Notes: generated by a model not told the origin, from the sequence alone. DNA of 64,000 bases from Catellatospora paridis (GCF_009720365.1 NZ_ML769323.1:31541-95540); one strand, 5' to 3'; shown: positions 42,584 to 51,355, counted from the stretch's first letter. Translations and numbers: made by a program.

Positions 42584-44046
42584 TCGACGCACTCCCGCCC
42601 CAGGGCGTCCCCGCCGACCAGGTGCTCGCCGAGCTGCGCGGGATGCGCGCCGCGGACCTGCCCACGCACGGCGGGCGGCTGTTCGCCTATGTCTACGACC
42701 CGGCCAAGGCGGGCCTCGACGAGCTGGCGATGTCCGCGTACGCCCTGTCCGCCCACGTGAACGGCCTGGACCCGACGGCGTTCCCGTCCCTGCTCGCGAC
42801 CGAGAACGCGCTGGTCGCCGCCGCGGCCCGGGTGCTCGGGGCGGGTCCCGGCACGGACGCGCCGGATGTGGTCGGCTCGGTCACCAGCGGCGGCACCGAG
42901 TCGCTGATCCTGGCCGTGAAGACGGCCCGCGACGCGCACCCGGAGATCACCTCGCCGCGCCTGGTCGCCCCGTCGACGGCGCACGCGGCGTTCGCCAAGG
43001 CCGCGCACTACCTGGGTGTGGCGCTGGACCTGGTGCCCGTCGACCCGGAGACGTTCACGCCGGACCCGGCCGCGGTCGCCGCCGCGATCACCGCGGACAC
43101 GGTGCTGGTGGCGTGCTCCGCGCCGTCGTACGCGCAGGGGGTCGTGGATCCGGTCGAGCAGATCGCGGCGATCGCCGCGGAGCGGGGCGTGCGCTGCCAC
43201 GTGGACGCGTGCTTCGGCGGCTGGGCGCTGCCGTTCCTGCGCCGGGTCGGGGTCGCGGTGCCCGCGTTCGACTTCAGTCTGCCGGGCGTGACGAGCATGT
43301 CGGTGGACCTGCACAAGTACGCGTACACGCCCAAGGGGGTGTCGGTGCTGCTGCACCGCGACGCGGGCCTGCGCCGCCCGCAGTACTTCGCCTTCGCCGA
43401 CTGGCCCGGCTACACCATGGTCAACCCGGTGATCTCGTCGACGCGGTCCGGCGGCCCGATCGCGGCGGCGTTCGCCACGCTGCGCCACGTCGGCGACGAG
43501 GGTTACCTGGAGCTGGCCCGGCAGACCCGCGACGCCGTCGCCGGGCTGGCCAAGGCGGTGTCCGAGGTGGACGGGCTGCGGCTGCTCGCCCCGGCCGACT
43601 TCACGGTCGTGTGCCTGACCTCGGACGACCCGGGGCTGGACCTGTTCGTGCTGGCCGACGAGCTGGCCGCGCGGGGCTGGCACACCCAGCCGCAGCTGCC
43701 GTACGCGGGCATCCCGGCCAGCATCCACCTCACCGTGACCGCGTCGGTGCTGCCGCAGGTGCCGCAGTTCGGCCCCGCGCTGGCCGAGTCGGCCGCCGCC
43801 GCCCGAGCCCACGGCCCGGTCGAGCTGCCCACCGAACTCCTGGCCATGGCCGCCCACCTGCCGCCGGACCAGCTCACGGCCGAGATGGTCGCCGGCCTGG
43901 CCGACACCTTCGGCCTCACCGGCGGCGAACCCGGCGCGGCCCCCCGGATGGCCGTCGTCAACGCCGTCCTCGCCGCCGCCCCGCCGCGGCTGCGCGAACG
44001 CCTCCTGGTCGAGTTCGTCAGTCTCCTCCAGCGTCCGTCGTGGTAG
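42580..44046 (+). CDS. PLP-dependent decarboxylase/lyase (group II, sphingosine-phosphate-lyase-like)
   Basis: A 488-residue fold-type I PLP enzyme: SVTSGGTESLILAVKTAR (PLP phosphate binding), SAPSYAQGVVDPVEQIA, HVDACFGGW, and the lysine in SVDLHKYAYTPKG. The closest families are sphingosine-1-phosphate lyase and glutamate/tyrosine decarboxylases. It acts on an amino acid or phospho-base; the substrate is unknown. Coupling to an MFS transporter by ATGA overlap hints that the transporter carries its substrate or product (inference). Confidence 0.87.
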   Translation: MIDALPPQGVPADQVLAELRGMRAADLPTHGGRLFAYVYDPAKAGLDELAMSAYALSAHVNGLDPTAFPSLLATENALVAAAARVLGAGPGTDAPDVVGSVTSGGTESLILAVKTARDAHPEITSPRLVAPSTAHAAFAKAAHYLGVALDLVPVDPETFTPDPAAVAAAITADTVLVACSAPSYAQGVVDPVEQIAAIAAERGVRCHVDACFGGWALPFLRRVGVAVPAFDFSLPGVTSMSVDLHKYAYTPKGVSVLLHRDAGLRRPQYFAFADWPGYTMVNPVISSTRSGGPIAAAFATLRHVGDEGYLELARQTRDAVAGLAKAVSEVDGLRLLAPADFTVVCLTSDDPGLDLFVLADELAARGWHTQPQLPYAGIPASIHLTVTASVLPQVPQFGPALAESAAAARAHGPVELPTELLAMAAHLPPDQLTAEMVAGLADTFGLTGGEPGAAPRMAVVNAVLAAAPPRLRERLLVEFVSLLQRPSW

Positions 44047-44054
44047 CGGTGAAG

Positions 44055-44116
44055 TGATCGCCGTTTCGTGTCAGAAACCGTGGTCTACCAGACCTTCTGA
44101 CACGAAACGGCGATCA
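44055..44116 (+). repeat. Palindromic repeat family D, copy 1 (terminator-like)
   Basis: A perfect 21-bp inverted repeat: left arm 44055-44075 (begins TGATCGCCGTTTCGTG), right arm 44096-44116 (ends GAAACGGCGATCA). A smaller hairpin GGTCT/AGACC sits in the loop. It lies between convergent genes, probably a bidirectional terminator. A second copy is at 63877-63936. Confidence 0.8.
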
Positions 44117-44135
44117 TGCCACCGCGGCGGCGCGG

Positions 44136-44525
44136 TTACTTGCGGAGGAGGCAGGTGAGGCGGGCGGTGCAGACGCGCTGGTCGTCTTCGTCGGTGATGA
44201 CGATTTCGTAGGTGACGATGCTGCCGCCGCGGTGTAAAGGGGTCGCCACACCGGTGACCAGGCCAGAGCGGGCGGCTCGGTGGTGGGTGGCGCTGATGTC
44301 CACGCCGACCGCGTACGGCCGCCCGATGGTCGAGCCGTGCAGGGTGGCCCCGATCGAGCCGAGGGTCTCTGCCAGCACGCAGGACGCGCCGCCGTGCAGC
44401 AGCCCGAAGGGCTGGGTGTTGCCCTCCACCGGCATCGTCGCGACGAGCCGCTCCGGGGTCGCCTCCAGCAGCTTGATGCCCATGCGCTCGGCCAGCGCGC
44501 CCTGCATGGTCGTGTCGTAAGTCAT
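44136..44525 (-). CDS. PaaI-type hotdog thioesterase
   Basis: A 129-residue hotdog thioesterase: LAERMGIKLLEATPERLVAT, TQPFGLLHGGASCVLAETLG (the HGG motif and catalytic acidic residue), YAVGVDISATHHRAA. It hydrolyses acyl-CoA or aryl-CoA thioesters. ATG 44525 matches family N-termini; a GTG at 44540 in frame is an alternative, since the ribosome site GGTGGAG is very close to the ATG. Confidence 0.9.
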   Translation of the reverse strand: MTYDTTMQGALAERMGIKLLEATPERLVATMPVEGNTQPFGLLHGGASCVLAETLGSIGATLHGSTIGRPYAVGVDISATHHRAARSGLVTGVATPLHRGGSIVTYEIVITDEDDQRVCTARLTCLLRK

Positions 44526-44544
44526 CTCCACCCGCCGCACGTTA

Positions 44545-44565
44545 CCCGCCGGTCAACCCGGCGGG
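44545..44565 (-). terminator. Hairpin between thioesterase and membrane-protein genes
   Basis: CCCGCCGG (44545-44552) pairs with CCGGCGGG (44558-44565). It lies 94 nt beyond the stop at 44660 on the same strand. Confidence 0.45.
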
Positions 44566-44659
44566 CAGGGGCCCGGAGACGGTTCCGGGGAACCCGCGGC
44601 CTCCGGGGGAGCGGAGGGGGCGGATTCCCCAGAAACAGGCCGGGCGGCACAGCCGCGGA

Positions 44660-45157
44660 TCAGGGGGTGGACCCGCGGTAGTGGCCCAGCGTGGCGATTC
44701 CGACGATCCAGCCCACGAACAGGCCGTAGATGGCGCCGGAACCGGCCGCCTGGAAGGCGCCCAGCAGCGAGGCGTCCGAGCGGATGAAGGCGGTGAGCAG
44801 ACCGGCCACCGCACCCGCGAAGATGTACCCCGACCAGCCGGCCAGCAGCTGGCTGAAGCTGCCGCGGGCGCGTCCCAGCTGGGCGTTGGTCGACAGGGCC
44901 AGGAACACGGCCGTCAAGATGATGAGAAGGATCGCCTTGAGGTCGGCGGCGAGCACGTCCTGCACCGAGCTGTCTGCGTCGAAGCTCCAGGCAGGCCACG
45001 TCAGCAGCTTGAGAAACCAGCCGCCGGCGGTGTTGGTGTCGGCGTTGTCGTTGGCCCAGTCGACGTAGACGGGGCTGCCGAACACCAGCACGAGGATGAG
45101 TGCGGCGATGACGCCCGCACCGGTCGCGGTGCGGTATCGCGATGCGGTCAGTACCAT
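44660..45157 (-). CDS. Four-helix membrane protein, paralogue of the 50258 gene
   Basis: A 165-residue protein with about four TM helices: GAGVIAALILVLVFGSPVYV, AILLIILTAVFLALST, LLAGWSGYIFAGAVAGLLTA and GSGAIYGLFVGWIVGIATLG. It is clearly paralogous to the protein at 50258-50740 (shared TATGAG/TVTGAG start, GGWFLKLLTWPAWSF versus WGWFLRVLTWPRWAF, and the GS.YGLFVGW end). Function unknown. ATG 45157 is chosen by alignment with that paralogue; GTG 45181 is possible. Confidence 0.7.
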   Translation of the reverse strand: MVLTASRYRTATGAGVIAALILVLVFGSPVYVDWANDNADTNTAGGWFLKLLTWPAWSFDADSSVQDVLAADLKAILLIILTAVFLALSTNAQLGRARGSFSQLLAGWSGYIFAGAVAGLLTAFIRSDASLLGAFQAAGSGAIYGLFVGWIVGIATLGHYRGSTP

Positions 45158-45266
45158 GGCGCCCCGATTGCCGAGCGCCACGGTCAGTAAACATCCGTGT
45201 CCAGTGTGTACTGATTAATCCTTCGTACCCGGGCGCACAGCGGACGTGCGCCCGGCTCTCAGGGGA

Positions 45267-45560
45267 TCACGGGGCCCGCCGCGGCTGAACCGCCTGCGGG
45301 TGGCGTTTGGCCGACATCCGGGCGGCCAGCCAGACGAAGAACATGGCCAGTGCCAGCTGGATGATGTGCCTGATCCAGTCGATGCCTCGGGTCTCGCCGA
45401 CGCCGAGCCAGGTGGCGATGATGCCGCCCAGCGTCGCGGCCAGGATCCCCGCGATCACCGTCATCAGCGCGGAGATGTTCTGCCGGCCCGGCAGCAGCAG
45501 CCGGCCCAGGTATCCGACGATCGCGCCGCCGATGATGCCCCAGAGGATCGCCCCGATCAT
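45267..45560 (-). CDS. GlsB/YeaQ/YmgE-family stress membrane protein
   Basis: A 97-residue protein of three short TM helices with the family pattern ILWGIIGGAIVGYLGRLLLPG, then IAGILAATLGGIIATWLG and HIIQLALAMFFVWLAARM. Homologues respond to envelope or general stress; the molecular role is unknown. GGGAGGCGTAC precedes the ATG. Confidence 0.87.
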   Translation of the reverse strand: MIGAILWGIIGGAIVGYLGRLLLPGRQNISALMTVIAGILAATLGGIIATWLGVGETRGIDWIRHIIQLALAMFFVWLAARMSAKRHPQAVQPRRAP

Positions 45561-45675
45561 GTACGCCTCCCGTGATCATGACTGCTACGTGGCCAGTATC
45601 GGCCGGTCCCGGGAGGGTATGGAGTTGTTTGGGGATATTCGTCGGCCTCGGGCCCGGCAGGAGGATGCTGCGCGC

Positions 45676-46707
45676 TCAGGCGCCGCTCGGGGCGGCCACG
45701 ATGCAGGACGGGTTCGGCACGGCGACGGTCTCGCCGGTCGGCTCGGGCAGTCCGGTGACCGGATCCCGGCGGAACACGGTCACCGTGTCGCCGTCCTGAT
45801 CGGCCACATAGAGGAAGTCGCCGACCAGCGCGAAGTGCCGCGGCCAGCGGCCGGTCGGCACGTCCGCGACCGGGCGCAGCGTGCCGCCCTGCACCGCGAA
45901 CACGGTGAGGCAGTCCGCGCCCCGGTTGGCGAGGTAGAGGAACCGCCCGTCGCCGGAGCACTCCAGGTGGCTCGGATAGTTGCGCTCGCCCGGCTCGCCG
46001 ACGGTCGCCGCGACCGACGACACCGGCCGCAGCCGGCCGTCGGCGGCCTCGCAGACGACCACGGTGGAGTCCAGCTCCCCGGCGACGAAGACCACGCCGG
46101 ACGGGTGGAACGCCAGGTGGCGCGGACCCATCCCGGCGATCAGCGGGGAGGTCGCCACGTGCCGCAGGCCGTCGGGCCCGGCGGCGTAGCTGCGCACCTC
46201 GTCGGTGCCCAGGTCGGTGACGTACAGCAGCCCGTCGGGGGCGAGCAGTGCCATGTGCGCGTGCGGGGACTCCTGGCGCTCGGCGTCCGGGCCGCTGCCC
46301 TCGTGCGCCACCAGCTGGTGGTACGGCAGCAGCGCCCCGTCGTCGCCGATCGCGAACACGCTCACCGAGCCGCCGCTGTAGTTGGCCGCCACCACGAACC
46401 GGCCAAGCGGGTCGACGGCCAGGTGGCAGGGGTCGGCGCCGCCACTGGGCTGCGCGCCGAGCAGCTGGAGCCCGTCGCCGGTCACCGCGTACGACAGCAC
46501 CTGCGCGGCGGACTCGGAGGCCGCGTACAGGTGGGTGCCGTCGGGGTGCCAGGCGAGCCACGACGGGTCGACCGCCGCGACGGGGGAGTGTGCCGGTGCC
46601 AGCCGACCGGTCTGCGGGTCCTGCCGCCAGGCGGTGATCGCCAGCTCGGGGCCGGCCTTCGCCGTGTAGGAGCCGATGTGGACCAGGTCAGCGGGAACCG
46701 AAGGCAT
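45676..46707 (-). CDS. Lactonase-family seven-bladed propeller (6-phosphogluconolactonase-like)
   Basis: A 343-residue soluble propeller: VHIGSYTAKAGPELAITAWR, PSWLAWHPDGTHLYAASES, DPCHLAVDPLGRFVVAANYS, GMGPRHLAFHPSG, HLECSGDGRFLYLANRG, WPRHFALVGDFLYVADQD. It matches the lactonase/PgL (YbhE-type) family that hydrolyses sugar lactones. There is no signal peptide. It stands alone, downstream of the kinase gene by 117 nt. Confidence 0.88.
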   Translation of the reverse strand: MPSVPADLVHIGSYTAKAGPELAITAWRQDPQTGRLAPAHSPVAAVDPSWLAWHPDGTHLYAASESAAQVLSYAVTGDGLQLLGAQPSGGADPCHLAVDPLGRFVVAANYSGGSVSVFAIGDDGALLPYHQLVAHEGSGPDAERQESPHAHMALLAPDGLLYVTDLGTDEVRSYAAGPDGLRHVATSPLIAGMGPRHLAFHPSGVVFVAGELDSTVVVCEAADGRLRPVSSVAATVGEPGERNYPSHLECSGDGRFLYLANRGADCLTVFAVQGGTLRPVADVPTGRWPRHFALVGDFLYVADQDGDTVTVFRRDPVTGLPEPTGETVAVPNPSCIVAAPSGA

Positions 46708-46824
46708 GACAGGCAGCTTAGTGCGCGGCGGGCGGCGGCAGCCGGGTCGGTCCCGCCGACCGGAACCGCACCCGCGCCGCGCGCACCCGAACCGCAGGCC
46801 CCCCGCGCCGGTGGACGGCCGTCC

Positions 46825-47835
46825 TCAGGCGGGCGCGGCCGGCAGGTGCACCTCGAACCGGCAACCGGCGGCGGTGTTGGCCACGCCGACCCGGCCGCCG
46901 TGCGCCTCGACCAGCCCGGCCACGATGGCCAGCCCCAGCCCGCCGCCGCCGTCGGCGTCCGGGGTGCGCGCCTTGGCGCCGCGGAACGCGACGTCGAAGA
47001 CGTGTGGCAGGTCCGACTCGGCGATGCCGCCGCAGGTGTCCGCGACGGCCAGCCAGCCGCCCTCGGCGTCACGTCCGCCGGTCACTGTCACCGTGCCGTC
47101 GGCGGGGGTGTAGCGCACCGCGTTGAGCAGCAGGTTCGCCACGATCCGGGACAGCTCGCGCTCACCCGCCCGCACCACCGGCCAGTCGCCGTCGGCGACC
47201 AGGCGCACGCCCCGCGTGGCGGCGACCGGCGCGGCCGCGGCGACGGCGTCGGAGACCACCTCGCCCAGCGGCACGTCGACGGGGGACAGCTGCAGCGCCC
47301 CGGCGTTGATCCGGGACAGCTCGAACAGGTCGTCGACCAGCGCGGCCATCCGGTCGGTGCCGGTGCGGATGCGGCGGTGGTACTCGGCGACGGCGGCCGG
47401 GTCGCTGACCACGCCGTCCTCCAGCGCCTCGGCCATGGCCCGCATCCCGGCCAGCGGGGTGCGCAGATCGTGCGACACCCAGGCGACCAGGTCGCGGCGG
47501 CTCGCCTCGACCTGCCGCTCGCGCTCGCGGGCGTCGGCCGCCCACATCGCCGAGCGGGCCAGCCGCCACGCCACCCAGCCGCCGATCAGCAGGCTCACCA
47601 GCCCCGACAGCGGCACCACGACGAGCAGCACGTGCAGGTCGTGCGGCGAGATGAACATGCCCTCGGCGACCGCCAGCACCCCGGCCAGCAGCGCCAGCAC
47701 CGTGGCCACCAGCAGCACGCACACGTTCAGCGTGAGCGAGCGGCGGTGCAGCAGGCGCAGCAGCAGCGCCGCGGGCAGCCAGACGACGGCCGCGCCGGCC
47801 AGTGCGGCGAGCAGGATCAGCAGCACGTCACGCAC
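46825..47835 (-). CDS. Two-component sensor histidine kinase
   Basis: A 336-residue membrane kinase with about three TM helices in the first 95 residues, a short linker, H-box VSHDLRTPLAGMRAMAE, N-box VANLLLNAVRYTP, and G-box GGGGLGLAIVAGLVEAHGG. There is little extracytoplasmic sensor, so the signal is probably read in the membrane. GTG 47835 overlaps the response regulator gene by 8 nt; the two form a cognate pair. Confidence 0.92.
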   Translation of the reverse strand: MRDVLLILLAALAGAAVVWLPAALLLRLLHRRSLTLNVCVLLVATVLALLAGVLAVAEGMFISPHDLHVLLVVVPLSGLVSLLIGGWVAWRLARSAMWAADARERERQVEASRRDLVAWVSHDLRTPLAGMRAMAEALEDGVVSDPAAVAEYHRRIRTGTDRMAALVDDLFELSRINAGALQLSPVDVPLGEVVSDAVAAAAPVAATRGVRLVADGDWPVVRAGERELSRIVANLLLNAVRYTPADGTVTVTGGRDAEGGWLAVADTCGGIAESDLPHVFDVAFRGAKARTPDADGGGGLGLAIVAGLVEAHGGRVGVANTAAGCRFEVHLPAAPA

Positions 47836-48532
47836 CGTCGGCCGCCCGCACCGGTTCGTACCGGTAGCCGACGCCCCAGACGGTGTGGATGCGCTGCGGC
47901 ATGGCGGGGTCGGGTTCGATCTTCTCCCGCAGCCGTCGCACGTGGACGGTGACCGTGGACTGGTCGCCGAAGGTCCAGCCCCACACCGACTCCAGTAGCT
48001 GAGCCCGGCGCAGCGCCTCGTTCGGGTGCGCCATCAGGTACCCCAGCAGGTCGAACTCGCGCACGGTCAGCGCCAGCTCGCGGCCGTCGAGGTGGGCGGT
48101 GCGGCGCACCGGGTCGACGACGAGCCCGCCGTCGGTCAGCACGGCGGACGGCACGGCCTGCGGCGCGGTGCGGCGCAGCACGGACTGGGCACGCAGCACC
48201 AGCTCGCGCGGGGAAAACGGCTTGGTCACGTAGTCGTCCGCGCCGACCTGCAGGCCGACGATGCGGTCGACCTCCTCGCCGAGCGCGGTCAGCATGATGA
48301 TCGGCACGCCGGGGCCGGGCTTGGCGCGCAGCCGCCTGGCCACCTCCAGCCCGTCGATGCCGGGCAGCATCAGGTCCAGGATGATCAGATCCGGGCGTTC
48401 CCGGGCGTACGCGTCCAGCGCGGACGGCCCGTCGGCGGCCAGCACCACCCGGTGCCCGGCGTGCTCCAGGTAGCGGCGTACCACGTCGCTGACGGTCGGG
48501 TCGTCGTCGACGACGAGCACGCTGGTGGCCAT
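47828..48532 (-). CDS. OmpR-family response regulator
   Basis: A 234-residue regulator with receiver domain (VLVVDDDPTVSDVVRRYLEH; phospho-acceptor Asp in LIILDLMLPGIDG; KPF lysine in YVTKPFSPREL) and winged-helix DNA-binding domain (LTVREFDLLGYLMAHPNEAL, TVTVHVRRLREKIEPDP, VWGVGYRY). ATG 48532 has no ribosome site and a TACGCT box lies about 8 nt upstream, suggesting leaderless transcription. An ATG at 48556 is possible. It is divergent from the DM13 gene, which may be a target. Confidence 0.93.
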   Translation of the reverse strand: MATSVLVVDDDPTVSDVVRRYLEHAGHRVVLAADGPSALDAYARERPDLIILDLMLPGIDGLEVARRLRAKPGPGVPIIMLTALGEEVDRIVGLQVGADDYVTKPFSPRELVLRAQSVLRRTAPQAVPSAVLTDGGLVVDPVRRTAHLDGRELALTVREFDLLGYLMAHPNEALRRAQLLESVWGWTFGDQSTVTVHVRRLREKIEPDPAMPQRIHTVWGVGYRYEPVRAADGA

Positions 48533-48644
48533 ATCGCGAGCGTACGTCGTGATCATCGGCGGCGACCGCGTGCCGGCGCATCGGATCCTTACGATCCGCG
48601 AACGTGGGACCCCACCGCGTCGGCGTGGGCCTTAGCGTCAGGGC

Positions 48645-49202
48645 ATGACGAGGTTGTTCCGCAAGCCCGCCTTCTGGGCGGTGGCCGCGGTGGCGGCCGT
48701 GGGCCTGGCGTTCGGCCTGTACTGGTTCCAGCCCTGGAAGCTGCTCACCTCGAAGACCGTCAACGACGCCGCCCCGGTGGTGGTGGCCACGAGCGCGACG
48801 CCGTCGCCGGACTCCTCGCCGGCCGCGGGCGCGCCCTCGCCGCCGGCCGTCGCCGTGCTGGTCGCCGAGGGAAGGCTCGTCACCCACGAGCACGACACCT
48901 CCGGAACCGCGCAGCTCGTGCGGCTGCCCGACGGCGCCTACCAGGTGATCCTTCGCGATCTGGCCACATCGGACGGGCCCGACCTGCGGGTCTGGCTCAC
49001 CGATCAGCCCGTGCTGCCCGGCCGCGACGGCTGGCACGTCTTCGACGACGGCAGGCACGTCGAGCTGGGCCGCCTCAAGGGCACGCACGGCACCCAGGTC
49101 TACGCCGTGCCCGCGACGGCCGACCCGACCGAGCTGCGCAGCGTGACCATCTGGTGCGCCCGCTTCAAGGTCTCCTTCGCCGCCGCGCCGCTGGCGGCGT
49201 GA
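48645..49202 (+). CDS. Membrane-anchored DM13-domain protein
   Basis: A 185-residue protein with TM helix (about 8-28, FWAVAAVAAVGLAFGLYWF), Pro/Ser/Ala linker, and DM13 domain from about residue 75: EGRLVTHEHDTSGTAQLVRL, YQVILRDLATSDGPDLRVWL, LGRLKGTHGTQVYAVP, VTIWCARFKVSFA. DM13 domains are proposed electron-transfer modules with a conserved Cys (TIWC here). An inverted repeat CGGATC/GATCCG (48582-48598) lies in the divergent promoter region shared with the response regulator. Confidence 0.85.
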   Translation: MTRLFRKPAFWAVAAVAAVGLAFGLYWFQPWKLLTSKTVNDAAPVVVATSATPSPDSSPAAGAPSPPAVAVLVAEGRLVTHEHDTSGTAQLVRLPDGAYQVILRDLATSDGPDLRVWLTDQPVLPGRDGWHVFDDGRHVELGRLKGTHGTQVYAVPATADPTELRSVTIWCARFKVSFAAAPLAA

Positions 49203-49218
49203 CCGGGCTGTCCGCGGC

Positions 49219-50142
49219 TCAGGCCGGGACGGAGCGGGCCGCGTCGGGGTCCCAGCACCAGCCGGGCAGCAGCACCCCGCCGACCCAGCGGGGGAAGGTC
49301 TGCCAGGTCGCGTCGCCGTGCAGGATCCGCTGGCCGTACGCGGTGAGCTGGTAACCGCCGTCGCGCAGCGCCAGCGCCGGGCGCTCGGCGTCGTGCAGCC
49401 GCCGCAGCACCGGCAGCAGCATGACGTCCCCGAGATAGGGCAGCGGATCGCCCTCCTGGTGCGCCTGGTAGACAGCGGGGAACGGCAGCGGCCCGGCGCT
49501 GACCGCGCGCAGGCACAGCCGCTCCGACAGGGACAGCCCGTCGGTGGTCCACGGCAGCTCCGCCAGGTGCCGGCGCACCGCCCGGGACAGGAAGGGCAGC
49601 GCGTCGCCGCCGACCCCGGCCAGCGCGACCGGATCCGGCGCGGACAGCGCGGCCCAGGCCCGTTCCGCGGCGGCGAACTGGTCCGGACTGACCGGCCGCT
49701 CCCGTCCGGCGAGCGTCGCCAGCTGAGGTGCGGACAGCTGCCCGAACCCGATGAACGGCTCCTCGCCGGGGAACGCATCGATCGACAGCAGCCGCAGCCG
49801 TTCGTGCAGCGCGGGCCGGTGCGCCAGCAAGGCCAGCAGCCGGATGAGGATCGCCTGGTCGAACCAGTCGTGCTCGAACCACAGCAGTACGCGGTCGTAG
49901 GTGTCGAGGGTGTCGAGCGCGGCGCGCTCCTGCGACAGGCGCTCGCGGACATGCGCGACGTCGAGGTCGTACGCCGGCGCGAGCCACTGCGCGCGTACGG
50001 CGTCGAACTCGGCGGGGTCAGCCGTGCGGGGGACCGGGCCCTGGCACACCGGGTCCGTGAACGGCACGAAGTCTCCGCGGAAACCGGCCGGCCCGAGGGT
50101 CTCCCGGAGGTCGTCGCCGCAGCGTACGTGGGCGGTGCGCAT
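49219..50142 (-). CDS. DUF1835-domain protein
   Basis: A 307-residue soluble protein. The N-terminal DUF1835 pattern is HVRCGDDLRETL, then FVPFTDPVCQGPVP and DRVLLWFEHDWFDQAILIRL. The C-terminal part has helical, winged-helix-like segments (LSERLCLRAVSAGPLPFPAV, LRDGGYQLTAYGQRIL). The function of the family is not established. It is convergent with the DM13 gene. Confidence 0.8.
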   Translation of the reverse strand: MRTAHVRCGDDLRETLGPAGFRGDFVPFTDPVCQGPVPRTADPAEFDAVRAQWLAPAYDLDVAHVRERLSQERAALDTLDTYDRVLLWFEHDWFDQAILIRLLALLAHRPALHERLRLLSIDAFPGEEPFIGFGQLSAPQLATLAGRERPVSPDQFAAAERAWAALSAPDPVALAGVGGDALPFLSRAVRRHLAELPWTTDGLSLSERLCLRAVSAGPLPFPAVYQAHQEGDPLPYLGDVMLLPVLRRLHDAERPALALRDGGYQLTAYGQRILHGDATWQTFPRWVGGVLLPGWCWDPDAARSVPA

Positions 50143-50257
50143 GGGCGTCAGTCTAGGTGCGACAGCCGTCGGCGACCGGTCGACGGGCTGAGCGGGCAGG
50201 TGTTACCGACGGTATGACCCATCGACATATGCGTGCTTGGGAACCTATCATTTCGTC

Positions 50258-50740
50258 ATGGCGCGGACTCGTACGGTGACAGGTGCCGGGATCATCGCAA
50301 CCGTGGCGCTCGTCCTTCTGTTCGGTAATCAGCCCTTCGTGGAGTGGGTGTCGAGGCACACCAGCTCCGACAATGCGTGGGGCTGGTTCCTGCGTGTGCT
50401 GACCTGGCCCCGGTGGGCCTTCGGTCCCGTCGACGGATCCAGCGGCGCGATGCGCCGGCTGCTCGCCGACGACCTGCGCGCGCTGCTGCTGATCCTCTTC
50501 GTGGCCCTCATCCTCGGCGTGGTCAGCAAGGCGGTCACCGGTGGCGCCGGCGGCTTCCTGCTCGGCTGGTCGGCACTGATCTTCGGATCGGCGCTGGCGG
50601 CCTTCATTACCTCCTTCATCATCAGCGACCCGACCTTCGTCGGGGCGCTCCAGGCCGCCGCCGCCGGTTCGGCCTACGGGCTGTTCGTCGGCTGGGTCGT
50701 CGGGGCGCTGACCGGCACCGCCAAGGGCGCCGGCTCCTAG
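50258..50740 (+). CDS. Four-helix membrane protein, paralogue of the 44660 gene
   Basis: A 160-residue protein with about four TM helices: GAGIIATVALVLLFG, ALLLILFVALILGVVSKAVT, FLLGWSALIFGSALAAFITS, GSAYGLFVGWVVGALTG. The same order and conserved WGWFLRVLTWP segment as the protein encoded at 44660-45157 mark a diverged duplicate. Function unknown. ATG 50258 is the start aligned with the paralogue; no clear ribosome site precedes it. Confidence 0.7.
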   Translation: MARTRTVTGAGIIATVALVLLFGNQPFVEWVSRHTSSDNAWGWFLRVLTWPRWAFGPVDGSSGAMRRLLADDLRALLLILFVALILGVVSKAVTGGAGGFLLGWSALIFGSALAAFITSFIISDPTFVGALQAAAAGSAYGLFVGWVVGALTGTAKGAGS

Positions 50741-50812
50741 CGCACACCTCGCGGTGCCCGCGGCCGAGGCGGGCACCGCGAGGTGCGACCTGGCCGGCGT
50801 ACGTGCACGTCG

Positions 50813-50849
50813 TTCACAAAATTGTGAATACTCATAAGCTTGTTATGAT
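50813..50849 (+). promoter_or_regulatory. Promoter and operator of the MarR-type regulator
   Basis: The palindrome TTCACAAAATTGTGAA (50813-50828, 7-bp arms) overlaps a -35-like TTGTGA (50822-50827). A -10-like TATGAT (50844-50849) follows after 16 nt. The ATG is 8 nt beyond the -10 box, so the mRNA is probably leaderless. Likely autoregulated by the encoded protein. Confidence 0.6.
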
Positions 50850-50857
50850 CGTCCTTG

Positions 50858-51355
50858 ATGAGCGACAAGGTTGACGCGGTGACACCGCGTGATGAGGACG
50901 GTGTGCGCCGGTCCGTGGAGCACATGGCCATGATGCTGGCCGACATGGGCTTCCCTCGGATGCCGTCCCGGGTGCTGATGACCATGATGAGCGCCGAGGA
51001 CACCTCGCTCACCGCCGGTGACCTCGCGGAGCGGCTGGGCGTGAGCGCCGCCGCGATCTCCGGTGCGGTCCGCTACCTGATGCAGATGGGCTTCCTCGTC
51101 CGCGAGCCCGCACCCGGTTCCCGTCGCGACCACTACCGCCTGCCCGACCAGCCCTGGTACGGGGTGACCACCGCCAAGCGCGGCTTCTACGGGCAGTTCT
51201 CCGACGAGGCGGACGTCGTGATCGACGCCGCGGGCGGTGCGCGGACGCTGGCCGGCGAGCGCATGACTGACATGCGCGACTTCTTCCGCTTCGTGGAGGA
51301 GCAGGTCGGCACCGCGCTGCAGCGCTGGCAGGAGCAGCGCCCACCCCGCACCTGA
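50858..51355 (+). CDS. MarR-family transcriptional regulator
   Basis: A 165-residue winged-helix protein with recognition region LTAGDLAERLGVSAAAISGA, VRYLMQMGFLVREPAPGSRRD (wing) and a helical dimerisation part. It resembles the GbsR/MarR-like group of actinobacterial regulators that sit next to export genes, but no transporter is adjacent here. ATG 50858 is used; an in-frame TTG lies directly before. The upstream palindrome suggests autorepression. Confidence 0.87.
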   Translation: MSDKVDAVTPRDEDGVRRSVEHMAMMLADMGFPRMPSRVLMTMMSAEDTSLTAGDLAERLGVSAAAISGAVRYLMQMGFLVREPAPGSRRDHYRLPDQPWYGVTTAKRGFYGQFSDEADVVIDAAGGARTLAGERMTDMRDFFRFVEEQVGTALQRWQEQRPPRT

